Part shown: one piece after another, positions 18,635-27,666 of the stretch
Position numbering within the stretch: the stretch's first letter is position 1
Layout of the letters: every line of letters starts with the position of its first letter
NCBI RefSeq assembly: GCF_042646125.1
Contig: NZ_JBHRSW010000005.1
Location: 424,982 to 488,981 of the forward strand
From: Glaciecola flavus
Lineage (GTDB): Bacteria > Pseudomonadota > Gammaproteobacteria > Enterobacterales > Alteromonadaceae
Direction: 5' to 3'
Length of the DNA stretch: 64,000 bases
Position numbers and translations under genes: made by a program
The notes under the pieces: generated by a model
Told to the model about the DNA's origin: nothing
Databases searched by the model: none
Seen by the model: only the letters and a program-made list of their open reading frames with translations

Positions 18635-18802
18635 GCGCGGTATGGAACGAGTGAAGGTATAAGGCTAGGTTGAGCAATTTGTAAAATCAAAATTTGTTTT
18701 TCAGGGATGAAAAACCAAAGCATATATGGATATACTCGCCGCGTTTTTGATTTTACAAATTGCTCAACCTAGCCTTATACCTTCACTCGTTCCATACCGC
18801 GC
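18635..18802. repeat. Perfect 58-bp inverted repeat with 52-bp spacer
   Basis: The left arm 18635-18692 begins GCGCGGTATGGAACGAGTGA and is an exact reverse complement of the right arm 18745-18802. The spacer 18693-18744 has promoter-like TATA elements. It lies 56 bp upstream of the sulfatase start and upstream of the divergent LacI gene. I see no integrase and no clear target-site duplication. Confidence 0.95.
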
Positions 18803-18839
18803 TTGAGCTCGTATTTAATGCATTAAGCACAAATAAATG

Positions 18840-18849
18840 ATAGCGCTAT
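18840..18849. promoter_or_regulatory. ATAGCGCTAT palindrome, candidate LacI-family operator
   Basis: A perfect 10-bp palindrome sharing the AGCGCT core with the site at 15002. It lies between the LacI gene and the divergent sulfatase, so it could serve autoregulation. Confidence 0.4.
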
Positions 18850-18983
18850 ACCAACAAATATATTAACATTTGTGTTAATTTTTATTTTATCTTTTATCAC
18901 ATTTCCTTTGCTTTTCCTGATTACGCCTGTTTTAAAACAACCTCGAAGAAATGTCGATTTCCCTCTAACTTTTAGGAGATGTT

Positions 18984-19994
18984 ATGGTTCGACTCAGTGA
19001 TGTAGCCGAGAAAGCTGGCGTATCTGCTGCGACTGTATCGCGAGTAGTAAGAGGGGAAGGAAAAGTCGGGGACAAATGTAGAGCGCATGTTAAACAAGTT
19101 ATCGCCGAAATGGGCTATCGTCCTAATATAAATGCGAGAGCGCTAGCTTCGAAAAAGAACGAAATTATCGGCGTGATCACGCCGAATGTCACACAAGCTT
19201 TCTACGGTGCTTTAGTCACAGGCGCCGAAAACGCTGCTCAACAAGTCAACTACCGAGTAATGCTTAACAACTCACACAATCAAATTGATACCGAGTTAGA
19301 TGCCATTTCTTCATTTAGAGAAAACGGCTCACAAAACATTGTTTATCACAGCAATGTCGCCAGCAATGAGCAGCTTATAAATCTGGCGAAAGAAATACAA
19401 GGTCTTGTAGTATTAAACCGATATATTCCAGAGATTGCCCATCGGTGCGTGTGGTTAGACAACACTGCAGGAGGACGGTTATCGGTAAAACACCTGATAG
19501 ACAAAGGGCATAGAAAATTTGTGTTCTTGGCCTCAAATCAAGATTTGCAAGACCCAGTAGATAGGCTAAAAGGCGCCAAGGGAGCGCTACTGGAAGCCGG
19601 CATACCTTGGCTAGAAGAAAATGTCGGTTATATCATGCCTAGCATCGATAACGGCATGAAAGGGATCAGCCAATTACTGGAGCGTAAGTGCGAGTTTACC
19701 GCTGTGGTGGCCTTCAATGATTCGCTTGCCATTGGCGCGATGAATCGTTTGCAAGATTTAGGTGTCAAGATCCCTGAAGATGTGTCGGTAATTGGCTTTG
19801 ACAATACAGATATTTGTAAAGCCTGTCGGCCACAATTAACGACGACTCACTACCCTATTGCAGAGATGGCAAAATATGCCACAGAGTTGTCTTTAAAGCT
19901 CACTACGACAGACGAGATTGACTCAACAAAAACCCACCTGTATTTACCTCACGTATATGAGCGCGATTCGGTGGCAACGCGCTCTGCTTGCTGA
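18984..19994 (+). CDS. LacI/GalR-family transcriptional regulator
   Basis: 336 residues preceded by AGGAG (18974-18978). The N-terminal helix-turn-helix reads VRLSDVAEKAGVSAATVSRVV with hinge YRPNINARALASKK. The periplasmic-binding-protein-like effector domain runs from about 60 to the end (IGVITPNVTQAFYG, FVFLASN, AVVAFNDSLAIGAM, VIGFDN). It is closest in style to GalR/GalS, so a galactose-type inducer is plausible. Its last 46 bp overlap the 3' end of the convergent symporter gene. Palindromes with AGCGCT cores at 15002 and 18840 are candidate operators. Confidence 0.92.
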   Translation: MVRLSDVAEKAGVSAATVSRVVRGEGKVGDKCRAHVKQVIAEMGYRPNINARALASKKNEIIGVITPNVTQAFYGALVTGAENAAQQVNYRVMLNNSHNQIDTELDAISSFRENGSQNIVYHSNVASNEQLINLAKEIQGLVVLNRYIPEIAHRCVWLDNTAGGRLSVKHLIDKGHRKFVFLASNQDLQDPVDRLKGAKGALLEAGIPWLEENVGYIMPSIDNGMKGISQLLERKCEFTAVVAFNDSLAIGAMNRLQDLGVKIPEDVSVIGFDNTDICKACRPQLTTTHYPIAEMAKYATELSLKLTTTDEIDSTKTHLYLPHVYERDSVATRSAC

Positions 19995-21325
19995 TACCTA
20001 TTGCACAATAGTATGCCAACCAATGATGATATCACAGTACCAATTGACAGCAGTATTCGCATGCACAGAATACTTGTCTCATCTTGCGTACTTCCCTGCC
20101 CCGCGTCAAATCCGAAGATATTTAATGATAGACCGGATAAAACCAAAGCAAGTGCCAAGGCAATTTGAACGAGCCAATTTTTACAACTTAAGATGATGCC
20201 TTCTCGTTTAATACCATTTTTCCTGTAGTCAAGCTCAATCTGATCAGCCAGCATTGAAGCGCCTAATACCCCTACTCCAAGCCAAACTAGCGAACCCATT
20301 GCCGCGTCAAGCACTAGCCAAAGTTGCGCTCCTGGTACAAAGATAAACCACTTTGCCAATCCTCCCAAACATGCCAGAGCAAACAAAGCTCTGAATGTCT
20401 GGACTTTACCGAAAAGAATTGAGCAGCGCGTGATTAGCCATATGCCTAAAATAGCGACGACAGCATACGATGTCGACAATACTCCCTTCCACTTTGCGCC
20501 TTGTGAGATATCGCCATCGAACATGTAATAAACAATTAAATAGTAGTCCATGGATGCTGCGTAGACCCCCAACAAGGTCTGAAAAAAAATGATCGCCATT
20601 ATCAGCCGCAGACCTCGTACTTTGAATGCAGAGCGGATATTGGTAAAAACATTTAGTTTATTGGTGGGCATTTTTTGCTGGCAAGGCTCGACGGCTCTCG
20701 TCCGCACAAACGTCGCAGGTACCATAGCCAACAGCGCTATTAGGCAGATTGCTACTCCCAAACCCACGTATTTGATGCCTATACTAAGCCCGCCAAACAC
20801 ACTTAGCTGGGCAAGCGGAATCAGCCATTGACTGAAAAGAGAAGCGGCTTTTGTAAAATACGTAATACTGCCATACACTCTGGTTCGTTCGTGCTTGTCG
20901 TTAGTCACCTCGTAAGCCATACAATTTAAGGGCACTATCCAACAGGTTGCCAATAGGTAAAATAGTTGCGTCGCAATAAAAAAATATATTAATTGCTGAG
21001 TGCTGTCCCAAGCGGGCGGCACTAGCCAAATACATGCATAAAAGATCGCACTTAGCCAAGGGAACACATAAATAAACGGTCGTCTCCGTCCAAGCTTTCC
21101 TTGGTGGTTGTCCGACATTTTTCCAATCCACGGGCCAAATGAACAAGCAACAATGACTGGGATAGTCATCGCTAAGCCGAGCCAAAAAGGGTCAACTCCC
21201 AATGTCATTTGATAATAAGGAATAGCAAGCGTATTTACAGTTTGATGAGAGAAAAAAACGGCGATAAAACCCAAGCCTAAAGCATACTTTTCACGCCTTA
21301 AGCTCAGGTTAGAAGTTGACGACAT
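19949..21325 (-). CDS. GPH/MFS sugar:cation symporter
   Basis: 458 residues, about 12 membrane segments. The N-terminal pattern (FAIPYYQMTLGVDPFWLG-type loop, then PWIGKMSDNHQGKLGRRRPF) is the GPH/MFS loop 2-3 signature. It probably imports the mono- or disaccharide released by the island enzymes across the inner membrane. The C-terminus overlaps the LacI gene tail-to-tail by 46 bp. No strong Shine-Dalgarno is visible before the ATG at 21325. The substrate is inferred from context. Confidence 0.85.
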   Translation of the reverse strand: MSSTSNLSLRREKYALGLGFIAVFFSHQTVNTLAIPYYQMTLGVDPFWLGLAMTIPVIVACSFGPWIGKMSDNHQGKLGRRRPFIYVFPWLSAIFYACIWLVPPAWDSTQQLIYFFIATQLFYLLATCWIVPLNCMAYEVTNDKHERTRVYGSITYFTKAASLFSQWLIPLAQLSVFGGLSIGIKYVGLGVAICLIALLAMVPATFVRTRAVEPCQQKMPTNKLNVFTNIRSAFKVRGLRLIMAIIFFQTLLGVYAASMDYYLIVYYMFDGDISQGAKWKGVLSTSYAVVAILGIWLITRCSILFGKVQTFRALFALACLGGLAKWFIFVPGAQLWLVLDAAMGSLVWLGVGVLGASMLADQIELDYRKNGIKREGIILSCKNWLVQIALALALVLSGLSLNIFGFDAGQGSTQDETSILCMRILLSIGTVISSLVGILLCNRYQQAERVATESRSYT

Positions 21326-21424
21326 ACTTGATTAAGTTAAACGATTTGTTAGTTATTTGTTAACTTACCAGTTCACTTTATCAAGCTCAACCGCATCTAG
21401 CGGTATTTGTGAGATAATACTCGG

Positions 21425-22981
21425 TTATTCCGGCGCATCTACTTCATAAATAGACACATTGTCAATCAGTACGTTGGAGTCTGCCGGATTGCCCGCAGGG
21501 AAACCATATTCCAACCAGATCACTGAATTATCCAGCCAATTCTGTGAGTTCCAGTTAAGTCCTGAAAACACACTTAAGCCTTCAGGGCTATCATCCGTAA
21601 TTTGTTTTAATTGAACCAATTGCCAATCATCAGAAACCGCAATATCTCCCGTGATTGTTAGAGTCTCAGGATGCCATCCCCCATCGAAAGCTCTCGCAAA
21701 GATAAAAAATTGTGTTGGCTCTGTGCCTAAATTTTTAGCCCAAATGTAGGCGCTAAAATAGTTATCAGAACCCAAACCAATTTCTCGAACCATTGGCTCA
21801 TCACCACTCCAAACCACAGCGCGGAAACTGGACGGAGTAGAACTTGCGGTCATTTGTAGTGCATGAGTGTTGTCCAAACCTTCCGCAGAGTCAGCGACAC
21901 TCAATCCACTGCCTCCGTTCCAAGGCCAAGAACCTGCAGGCTGAAAATCGAAATCGCTGTTTGCTGCCATATTACAAGCTATGTTGTCTGTTAACGTAAT
22001 ATTTATTTGCGCTGACAACCCGACATCGTTTTCTGCAATAACAGATATTGGGTTTAAAACCACAGCCCCTTCCCGGTGTATCGTCAAGTAACCATCTTGC
22101 ACGGTAACAACTGACTCATCCGAGCTTGTCCATGTGACAGGATTGGTAAATCCACTTGCGATGGGCAATTGATTTACTGAGAGCGGGAACGTTGTGCAAT
22201 CAGGCAGAACGATGTTTTGTGGCAATACCTCACCATCAAAATCGACGATTTGCATACCAATCGGATTTGGAATATCAAAAGTAACGGACAATGGCACTCT
22301 TACCTGTACATCAGGATTGTCAACAGACGTAACCACAAGCTCGGTAACCCCTTCTGATAAGCCGGTCACTAATCCTTGCGCATCAACTTGAGCGATACTG
22401 GTGTCTTGCACCACCCATTCAAGTGTTTGGTCAGTAGCAAAAACAGGGGCAACATTTGCGACTATATTCAAACCAAAATCAGGTGGCAGTAGAATTTCGT
22501 TATGGCTTAAAGAAATTGACTCAACCGGATCCTTTATTCCGTTTACCGTTACCGATATACGGCGAGGTATTTCGTTTCCGTCCGCATCTGTTCTTGTACC
22601 TGCGCCGTTATCAATAATATAAGTATAGTCATAAGTAAGACTTTCACCGAAAGCGATTTCACGAGCAAACACGTCAGTATCAATAAACATGCTATTGCCA
22701 CGCACCACAATTGAATTCAACGGTGGCTCGAGTGAGTCATCTGTACGGTATACATTTCGCAATACGACATTTTCGTTTTCGCCGACTTGCGCACCTTGCA
22801 GTAAGTCTTGTTCAACAATGCCCGTTTCTTCGTCTACTATAACCGATAGAGGGCCATCAAATTGTATAGGCTCCCCACCTGCTAAGCCGTTGGAAATCCC
22901 TTCTTCCGGACCACCACTACAGCCTGTAAGCAAAATGGTAAATAGACTGAATGCTGTAAATGTTAATTTGTAATTTTTCAT
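21425..22981 (-). CDS. Surface glycan-binding-like lipoprotein with Ig-like and CBM-like domains
   Basis: The ATG at 22981 has AAGGAG just upstream; the frame runs 19 codons further without support. 518 residues. Lipoprotein signal FTILLTGCSGG. Then bacterial Ig-like (BIG2-type) modules (WVVQDTSIAQVDAQGLVTGL, WTSSDESVVTVQDG) and a C-terminal jelly-roll CBM-like domain (NSDFDFQPAGSWPWNGGSG ... NVLIDNVSIYE). It probably captures oligosaccharide at the cell surface for the TonB receptor, whose gene lies directly upstream on the same strand (72 bp gap), like a SusD/SGBP partner. No enzymatic motif is seen. Confidence 0.75.
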   Translation of the reverse strand: MKNYKLTFTAFSLFTILLTGCSGGPEEGISNGLAGGEPIQFDGPLSVIVDEETGIVEQDLLQGAQVGENENVVLRNVYRTDDSLEPPLNSIVVRGNSMFIDTDVFAREIAFGESLTYDYTYIIDNGAGTRTDADGNEIPRRISVTVNGIKDPVESISLSHNEILLPPDFGLNIVANVAPVFATDQTLEWVVQDTSIAQVDAQGLVTGLSEGVTELVVTSVDNPDVQVRVPLSVTFDIPNPIGMQIVDFDGEVLPQNIVLPDCTTFPLSVNQLPIASGFTNPVTWTSSDESVVTVQDGYLTIHREGAVVLNPISVIAENDVGLSAQINITLTDNIACNMAANSDFDFQPAGSWPWNGGSGLSVADSAEGLDNTHALQMTASSTPSSFRAVVWSGDEPMVREIGLGSDNYFSAYIWAKNLGTEPTQFFIFARAFDGGWHPETLTITGDIAVSDDWQLVQLKQITDDSPEGLSVFSGLNWNSQNWLDNSVIWLEYGFPAGNPADSNVLIDNVSIYEVDAPE

Positions 22982-23053
22982 CCCATTTCTCCTTTGAGAA
23001 AACTGTTTCAAGATGTCCTGCTCGCATTTCCCGAGCAATACACAAGCTGCTCA

Positions 23054-26000
23054 CTAAAAGGTTACGCGAACACTCAAGCGATACTGCCTACCCGTCTTGA
23101 ATTCGTTATATACTTTACTTGTGTCCACACTGCTGTCTTTTTGTGGATTACCTTCATCAAGCAAAACTCGCTCGCCATTTGCATCCAACTCGCCAAAAAA
23201 CAAGGCTTTTGAAGTGATGAATGAGCGCGTGGTATCGTCAGTCAGATTGAGCGCATGGAAGCTAAAACTGAGATGTTCGTTAAAATCATAGTTGGCACTG
23301 AAGTCAAGTCTATTGGTTTCATCTCTCCATCTCGCAATAGTGCGCGATTCAGAAACAAATTGAATTCCCGTATACCGGTTAGCTAAGCGCAGCTCAATAC
23401 CATCTTTTTCCCAAAATACGGTAGCGTTCGCACTGTGCCGTGGCGTAAACGCTTGTGGCAGGGGTGCGAGGAAAGTACCAGTATTCTCAATAAATTCAGG
23501 GTCATTTTCAGAATCTTGGAAGGTATAATTGAGCTGCACACCCAAACCAGAAAAGGCACCCGGTAGTTCCGAGAAGGTATCAACGTAACTCAGCTCAAAA
23601 CCTTGTGTAACGGTCTTTTTACCATTTCTTTCTACGCCAATATCTACCTCATGGCAGCCAAAACGCCAGATACCCGTATTTTGCCTAGATATAAAGCGTT
23701 CAGGACTACAACCGTCTGCCGGTGTTTGCCCATTTGGCGCAATCAACAAATCACTGACTTCTATGCTTTCAATGTCATATTGTTCACGTATATCTTTGTA
23801 ATAAAACACATCGTTTACGCGCTGCAAAAAGTCTTTCATATCTTTTCTGAAAAGCGCAATCGACGCTAGGCCAGTATCGTCAAAATACCACTCAAAAGAG
23901 AAATCCAAATTATTTGATTTAAGCGGAACCAACTCAGCACTTCCGGCACTACCTCGGCCTCTTTCACCCCAAATATTTTCACTGATGAACGCACCTGGTA
24001 CTACAGCGTTGAAGCGCGGTCGAGCCATTGTCCGAGAAGCAGCAAAGCGCAGAATAACTTCATCGTTTAAGGCGTAATTGACATTTAAGCTAGGAAGCAG
24101 CACAGAATTATCTGAAGCTCCAGACGTCGCAAAGTTACGTTGCCAGTTTTGCGCAATTTCAGCGCCGGTAAACTTATTTAAGAAAGGCACATCGACACGG
24201 TTAGTGGTATTGTCAGTCCACGCTCGAAGTCGCCATTCGCTTCGCGGCCCAGAATAGTTATCAAAATCTGGGTGCGTATTTAGTGGATCATTGCGGTCAA
24301 TACTAACCACATTGCCGGCATCGTCATACGTCACTTGAAGCAGGTGTTCATCACTAAAGGGGTTTTGTAGTATGCCGTTTTCATCGTATACCGGCTGCCA
24401 ATTATCAGGGAAATCTGGCAACATGCGTCCATCGAACAAATGCGTGACCAATGGCTGATAACATCCCCCAGTTTGCACCGGCAGCTCTGGGAAGGTATTA
24501 CAATTTGGTAACGAAGTATTCGCTAATTGTTTGCGATACACCAAATCATATGGCACTAACACGTTGTTACTATTGTTATAGTTAACAGTCGTAAAAGAGC
24601 GAGACTCGATGTCTGTCTCCACGTAGCGCAAACCCACGTTACCCGTCAATCTAGAATCCATTAAGGAAAAGTTGAATTTTAAGTAGGCCGACTGATTGTC
24701 TTGTTTAACGTAGTTAGAACCTGCTGGATTAGGGATCAGAGATACATTGTCTAAATTAAATGCAATCGACAAGGCCTTTTCTGGGTCGATCAAGCCCCAA
24801 CCAGAGCTAAGAGGAAACCCTTCGGCAGTAACGCCATTTAAAAAATTATTTACAGGAAACGCGTCCGAACTCAAAAACTCCGTGACACGAATAGTCTGTG
24901 GCTCACTGCCACCAAATACTTCTTGTCCTTCTTCATTAAATACGGGTACTGCTGTACCGGTAAGACTTTGCCTATCGATTAACACATCTTTTTCACGGGC
25001 AGAGGCTTTATAACCAAACTCAATCGTTGTTACTGGTCCCCAATCGACATCCCAATCAAAATCCACGAACAATGACTTGTTAATGTCAGTATTGTCATTG
25101 TTATACATGTTCAAACCACTCAAGTGGTGAATATGCAGATCGAAAGGGTTAAAAGAGGTCTCAGTCAAAAATATTGCACGCTCCGAGCTTGTGCCTGGCG
25201 GCAAAGAAGCAATGGCATCCCCAAACACAATCGTACAAGGCCCGCCAGAACAATCATAACCTGCAGGCTGAACATCGGCACCATCTACATGGCTAATGTC
25301 CCCAGGTAAGGTAAACCATGTGCCGGTACCTGCATCAATGTTGCGCACGGTATTGTCGGTCGTCTTAGAATACCCTGCGGTTAAGTCCATTCTAAAAGTA
25401 TCACTAAAATCTTGCGTGATCTTTAAGGTTGCCACATTGGTTTCTAGATCTTTTCCTCCAATACCTCTGTTCATACTACCACGGACACGCCTACTCGTAT
25501 TTTTAACCAGAACGTTGGTGTCTGTGTTAATCGTATACCAATCTACAAATGGGTCTCCATCTTGTCCCTCGGGTCCCCCGTCTGCGAGATTCGTGTTGAA
25601 TCTTAAACCATGCCGATCCTCCCGAATCTCCTGTTTGGTATGGCTCAAGTCAAGTTGAATATTGGTATTCTCGAAAGGAATATACTCGATTCCCAAGGTA
25701 GCCGTTTTTCTGTCTCTTTGGTTTAAATTCAAGAAATAGTTATTATTGGTACGCGTGAATACATGATAGTCTTGAGTGGTCGGTTGCCCTGTTTTTAAAT
25801 TTCTGGCTTCACCTGCTCTGAATAGGGGTTGCACCTCATCTTCATTATATGATGCAAACAGCGTATCGTTGCGCGTTGATTGAGTTTCAGTCGCAGCCGT
25901 TACCAATATACCGACTGTGTCATCAAGAAATTTTTCAGAAAATGAAAAACTTATTTTTTCATCACTTTCTTCAGAAAAATCATTGTATCGGCCTTGAATG

Positions 26001-26563
26001 GTGATTGATCGAATCGGCTTTTTAACCGAAAGAGGTTTGGCTGTCCTCAAAATCACGTTTGCCCCCAACGACCCTTCATCATGGTCTGCAGAGGGTGTTT
26101 TAATTACATCAATAGATGAGAGAATATCTGAAGAAAACGAACTTAAGTCTACCGATTGATCAAATCCGGCATCGCCATTACTTCCTGTCAATCCACTGGT
26201 AAGCGCCACTCCATTTAAAGATATTTGATTTTTATCTGCACCGGCTCCTCTCACCGATATCCGCGTTCCCTCGCCATCGGCCTCTTGGATGGATACGCCG
26301 GTAATCCGAGACAAGGCATCACCAATATTTTGGTCTGTTGATTTACCAATGTCTTCAGCGTGGATTGAATCCACAATGCTACTAGAAAACCTCTTTTGAT
26401 TAATCGCTTTCTTTAAGCTGCCTTTGAAACCTTTTACGTTAATGACTTCAATGTCAGCATTTTCTTTGTCTTCTTCATTTGCATCCGTAGCTTCTTGTGC
26501 ATAAGCATGAAACGAAGAAAGTATAGCAATAGCAACTAAGCTTAATTTGCATTTACTTATCAT
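23054..26563 (-). CDS. TonB-dependent outer-membrane receptor (oligosaccharide uptake class)
   Basis: 1169 residues from ATG 26563; an ATG five codons earlier is poorly spaced from its ribosome site. Signal peptide to about residue 23, then the likely TonB box IEVINVKG, a plug domain (IGDALSRITGVSIQEADGEG, VDVIKTPSADHDEGSLGANV) and a 22-strand barrel ending RLSVRVTF. The length and plug match the large carbohydrate-linked receptors of Alteromonadales. It imports polysaccharide fragments using TonB energy. The lipoprotein partner gene follows. A TTAAC-N4-GTTAA site lies about 225 bp upstream of the start. Confidence 0.93.
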   Translation of the reverse strand: MISKCKLSLVAIAILSSFHAYAQEATDANEEDKENADIEVINVKGFKGSLKKAINQKRFSSSIVDSIHAEDIGKSTDQNIGDALSRITGVSIQEADGEGTRISVRGAGADKNQISLNGVALTSGLTGSNGDAGFDQSVDLSSFSSDILSSIDVIKTPSADHDEGSLGANVILRTAKPLSVKKPIRSITIQGRYNDFSEESDEKISFSFSEKFLDDTVGILVTAATETQSTRNDTLFASYNEDEVQPLFRAGEARNLKTGQPTTQDYHVFTRTNNNYFLNLNQRDRKTATLGIEYIPFENTNIQLDLSHTKQEIREDRHGLRFNTNLADGGPEGQDGDPFVDWYTINTDTNVLVKNTSRRVRGSMNRGIGGKDLETNVATLKITQDFSDTFRMDLTAGYSKTTDNTVRNIDAGTGTWFTLPGDISHVDGADVQPAGYDCSGGPCTIVFGDAIASLPPGTSSERAIFLTETSFNPFDLHIHHLSGLNMYNNDNTDINKSLFVDFDWDVDWGPVTTIEFGYKASAREKDVLIDRQSLTGTAVPVFNEEGQEVFGGSEPQTIRVTEFLSSDAFPVNNFLNGVTAEGFPLSSGWGLIDPEKALSIAFNLDNVSLIPNPAGSNYVKQDNQSAYLKFNFSLMDSRLTGNVGLRYVETDIESRSFTTVNYNNSNNVLVPYDLVYRKQLANTSLPNCNTFPELPVQTGGCYQPLVTHLFDGRMLPDFPDNWQPVYDENGILQNPFSDEHLLQVTYDDAGNVVSIDRNDPLNTHPDFDNYSGPRSEWRLRAWTDNTTNRVDVPFLNKFTGAEIAQNWQRNFATSGASDNSVLLPSLNVNYALNDEVILRFAASRTMARPRFNAVVPGAFISENIWGERGRGSAGSAELVPLKSNNLDFSFEWYFDDTGLASIALFRKDMKDFLQRVNDVFYYKDIREQYDIESIEVSDLLIAPNGQTPADGCSPERFISRQNTGIWRFGCHEVDIGVERNGKKTVTQGFELSYVDTFSELPGAFSGLGVQLNYTFQDSENDPEFIENTGTFLAPLPQAFTPRHSANATVFWEKDGIELRLANRYTGIQFVSESRTIARWRDETNRLDFSANYDFNEHLSFSFHALNLTDDTTRSFITSKALFFGELDANGERVLLDEGNPQKDSSVDTSKVYNEFKTGRQYRLSVRVTF

Positions 26564-27020
26564 GGAACAATTCCTCATCCTCGCAATTATTTAAGTGGTT
26601 CCAAAAACTAATACAGACTAAATACCTCATGTGTGCGTAATTTAGTCTGCTAGACCCATTGGAACTTCCCACCTCAGAGAGTTTGGCTGCAGGCCTTTAA
26701 AAGTAAGAAGGATTGCGCTTACCCTTTTTCTATAGTAGCTAAGTTAATTTACAAAGATCAATATGATTATTAACATAAAACACACAATTAACTTACGTTA
26801 ATTCGTAAGTTACATTACGCATACAAGGCTAAAAGCGCGGATGGTGGTAAGTGGTTTGAGGCATGCAGAATACGCATTGCCGGATGATTTTCGCATGTAG
26901 TGACGATCTCTTTGCTTAACAAGCCAGTCAAGTCCAAGAAATTTATGGCTGTTAGCAGGTGTGGTTTGTTTTTTTAGTCTGGCTACAGACAGTAGGGTTT
27001 GTAACAATTTGCATTTAGCA
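26564..27020. other. Intergenic region upstream of the TonB receptor gene
   Basis: Between the Crp-like gene and the receptor gene. It holds the receptor promoter region and nested palindromes at 26786-26812. A 78-codon frame at 26810-27046 overlaps the Crp-like gene and has no recognisable features, so I do not call it. Confidence 0.5.
26786..26812. promoter_or_regulatory. Nested palindromes with TTAAC-N4-GTTAA box
   Basis: AATTAAC-TTAC-GTTAATT (26786-26803) has the same TTAAC-N4-GTTAA core as the site beside the Crp-like gene. It overlaps a second inverted repeat, TAACTTACG (26789-26797) and CGTAAGTTA (26804-26812). Crp/Fnr-family sites have this half-site/N4 layout. Confidence 0.5.
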
Positions 27021-27563
27021 CTATATACTGGCTTCGAGTTTATCAATGCGTTTTTTGATTCGGCTTAAAGCAACAGGTGTGATGCCGAGATAAAGCGCAA
27101 TATCGCGCTGCGTCAACGATGCTAATAGCTGAGGTGATGTGTTACAGAACGATTTGTAACGCTCTTCAGCTGATAAAGAAAGAAACTCATACTCACGTCG
27201 CTCTTTTTTAACAGACAATCCCATTAGTATCGTAATCACCTTTTGAGCCACTTCGTGAGAGTTTTTCACCGCATCGATAAGTTGGCTGAATGGCAATTGG
27301 ATCAGTTGTGAGTCTTGTAAAGCAATGACATTAAAGGTGCAAGCCTCGTGAGTATGCATCGCGCCTAAATTACCTATAACATTGCCAGATTGAATAAAAG
27401 ATTTAATCGTTTCCTTGCCGTCACTGCCAATGTAGTAAGCCTTAAGTAAACCTTGTTTCAAGAAATATAGACTGTCATCGTTGTCGCCTTGACGAAAAAC
27501 ATAGTTATATTTGGGGCAAACAATCGGCTTACCAGCCTTATTAACAAGATCTTCAAAGTTCAT
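27021..27563 (-). CDS. Crp/Fnr-family transcriptional regulator
   Basis: 180 residues. Cyclic-nucleotide-binding-like fold (YVFRQGDNDDSLYFLKQGLL, IKSFIQSGNVIGNLGAM) followed by a short helix-turn-helix (SLTQRDIALYLGITPVALSRIKKRI). The canonical cAMP-binding arginine-serine motif is not evident, so the ligand is unknown. The gene is divergent from the SDR-DUF2141-VTT operon, with a perfect palindrome between them, suggesting autoregulation and control of that operon. It is shorter than E. coli Crp (about 210) but similar to many small family members. Confidence 0.85.
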   Translation of the reverse strand: MNFEDLVNKAGKPIVCPKYNYVFRQGDNDDSLYFLKQGLLKAYYIGSDGKETIKSFIQSGNVIGNLGAMHTHEACTFNVIALQDSQLIQLPFSQLIDAVKNSHEVAQKVITILMGLSVKKERREYEFLSLSAEERYKSFCNTSPQLLASLTQRDIALYLGITPVALSRIKKRIDKLEASI

Positions 27564-27577
27564 GTTTTATCCAAATT

Positions 27578-27593
27578 ATTAACCTAGGTTAAT
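27578..27593. promoter_or_regulatory. Perfect 16-bp palindrome ATTAACCTAGGTTAAT
   Basis: It lies between the divergent Crp-like and SDR genes, 15 bp from the Crp-like start. The TTAAC-CTAG-GTTAA layout fits a Crp/Fnr-type operator and matches the core at 26788-26801. Confidence 0.6.
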
Positions 27594-27666
27594 GCACTCA
27601 TCAGCAACTTCACCATAATGATGCCATCGAAAACACAAAATTAGTAATTGTTAAGCAGGTATCATT

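Noticed and set aside
18580..18723. 48-residue N-terminal extension of the second sulfatase
   Set aside because: It would translate one arm of the inverted repeat and place a signal peptide in the middle of the protein; ATG 18579 gives a normal signal peptide.
26810..27046. 78-codon minus-strand frame downstream of the Crp-like gene
   Set aside because: It overlaps the Crp-like gene in another frame, has no domain, signal peptide or ribosome site, and its composition looks random.
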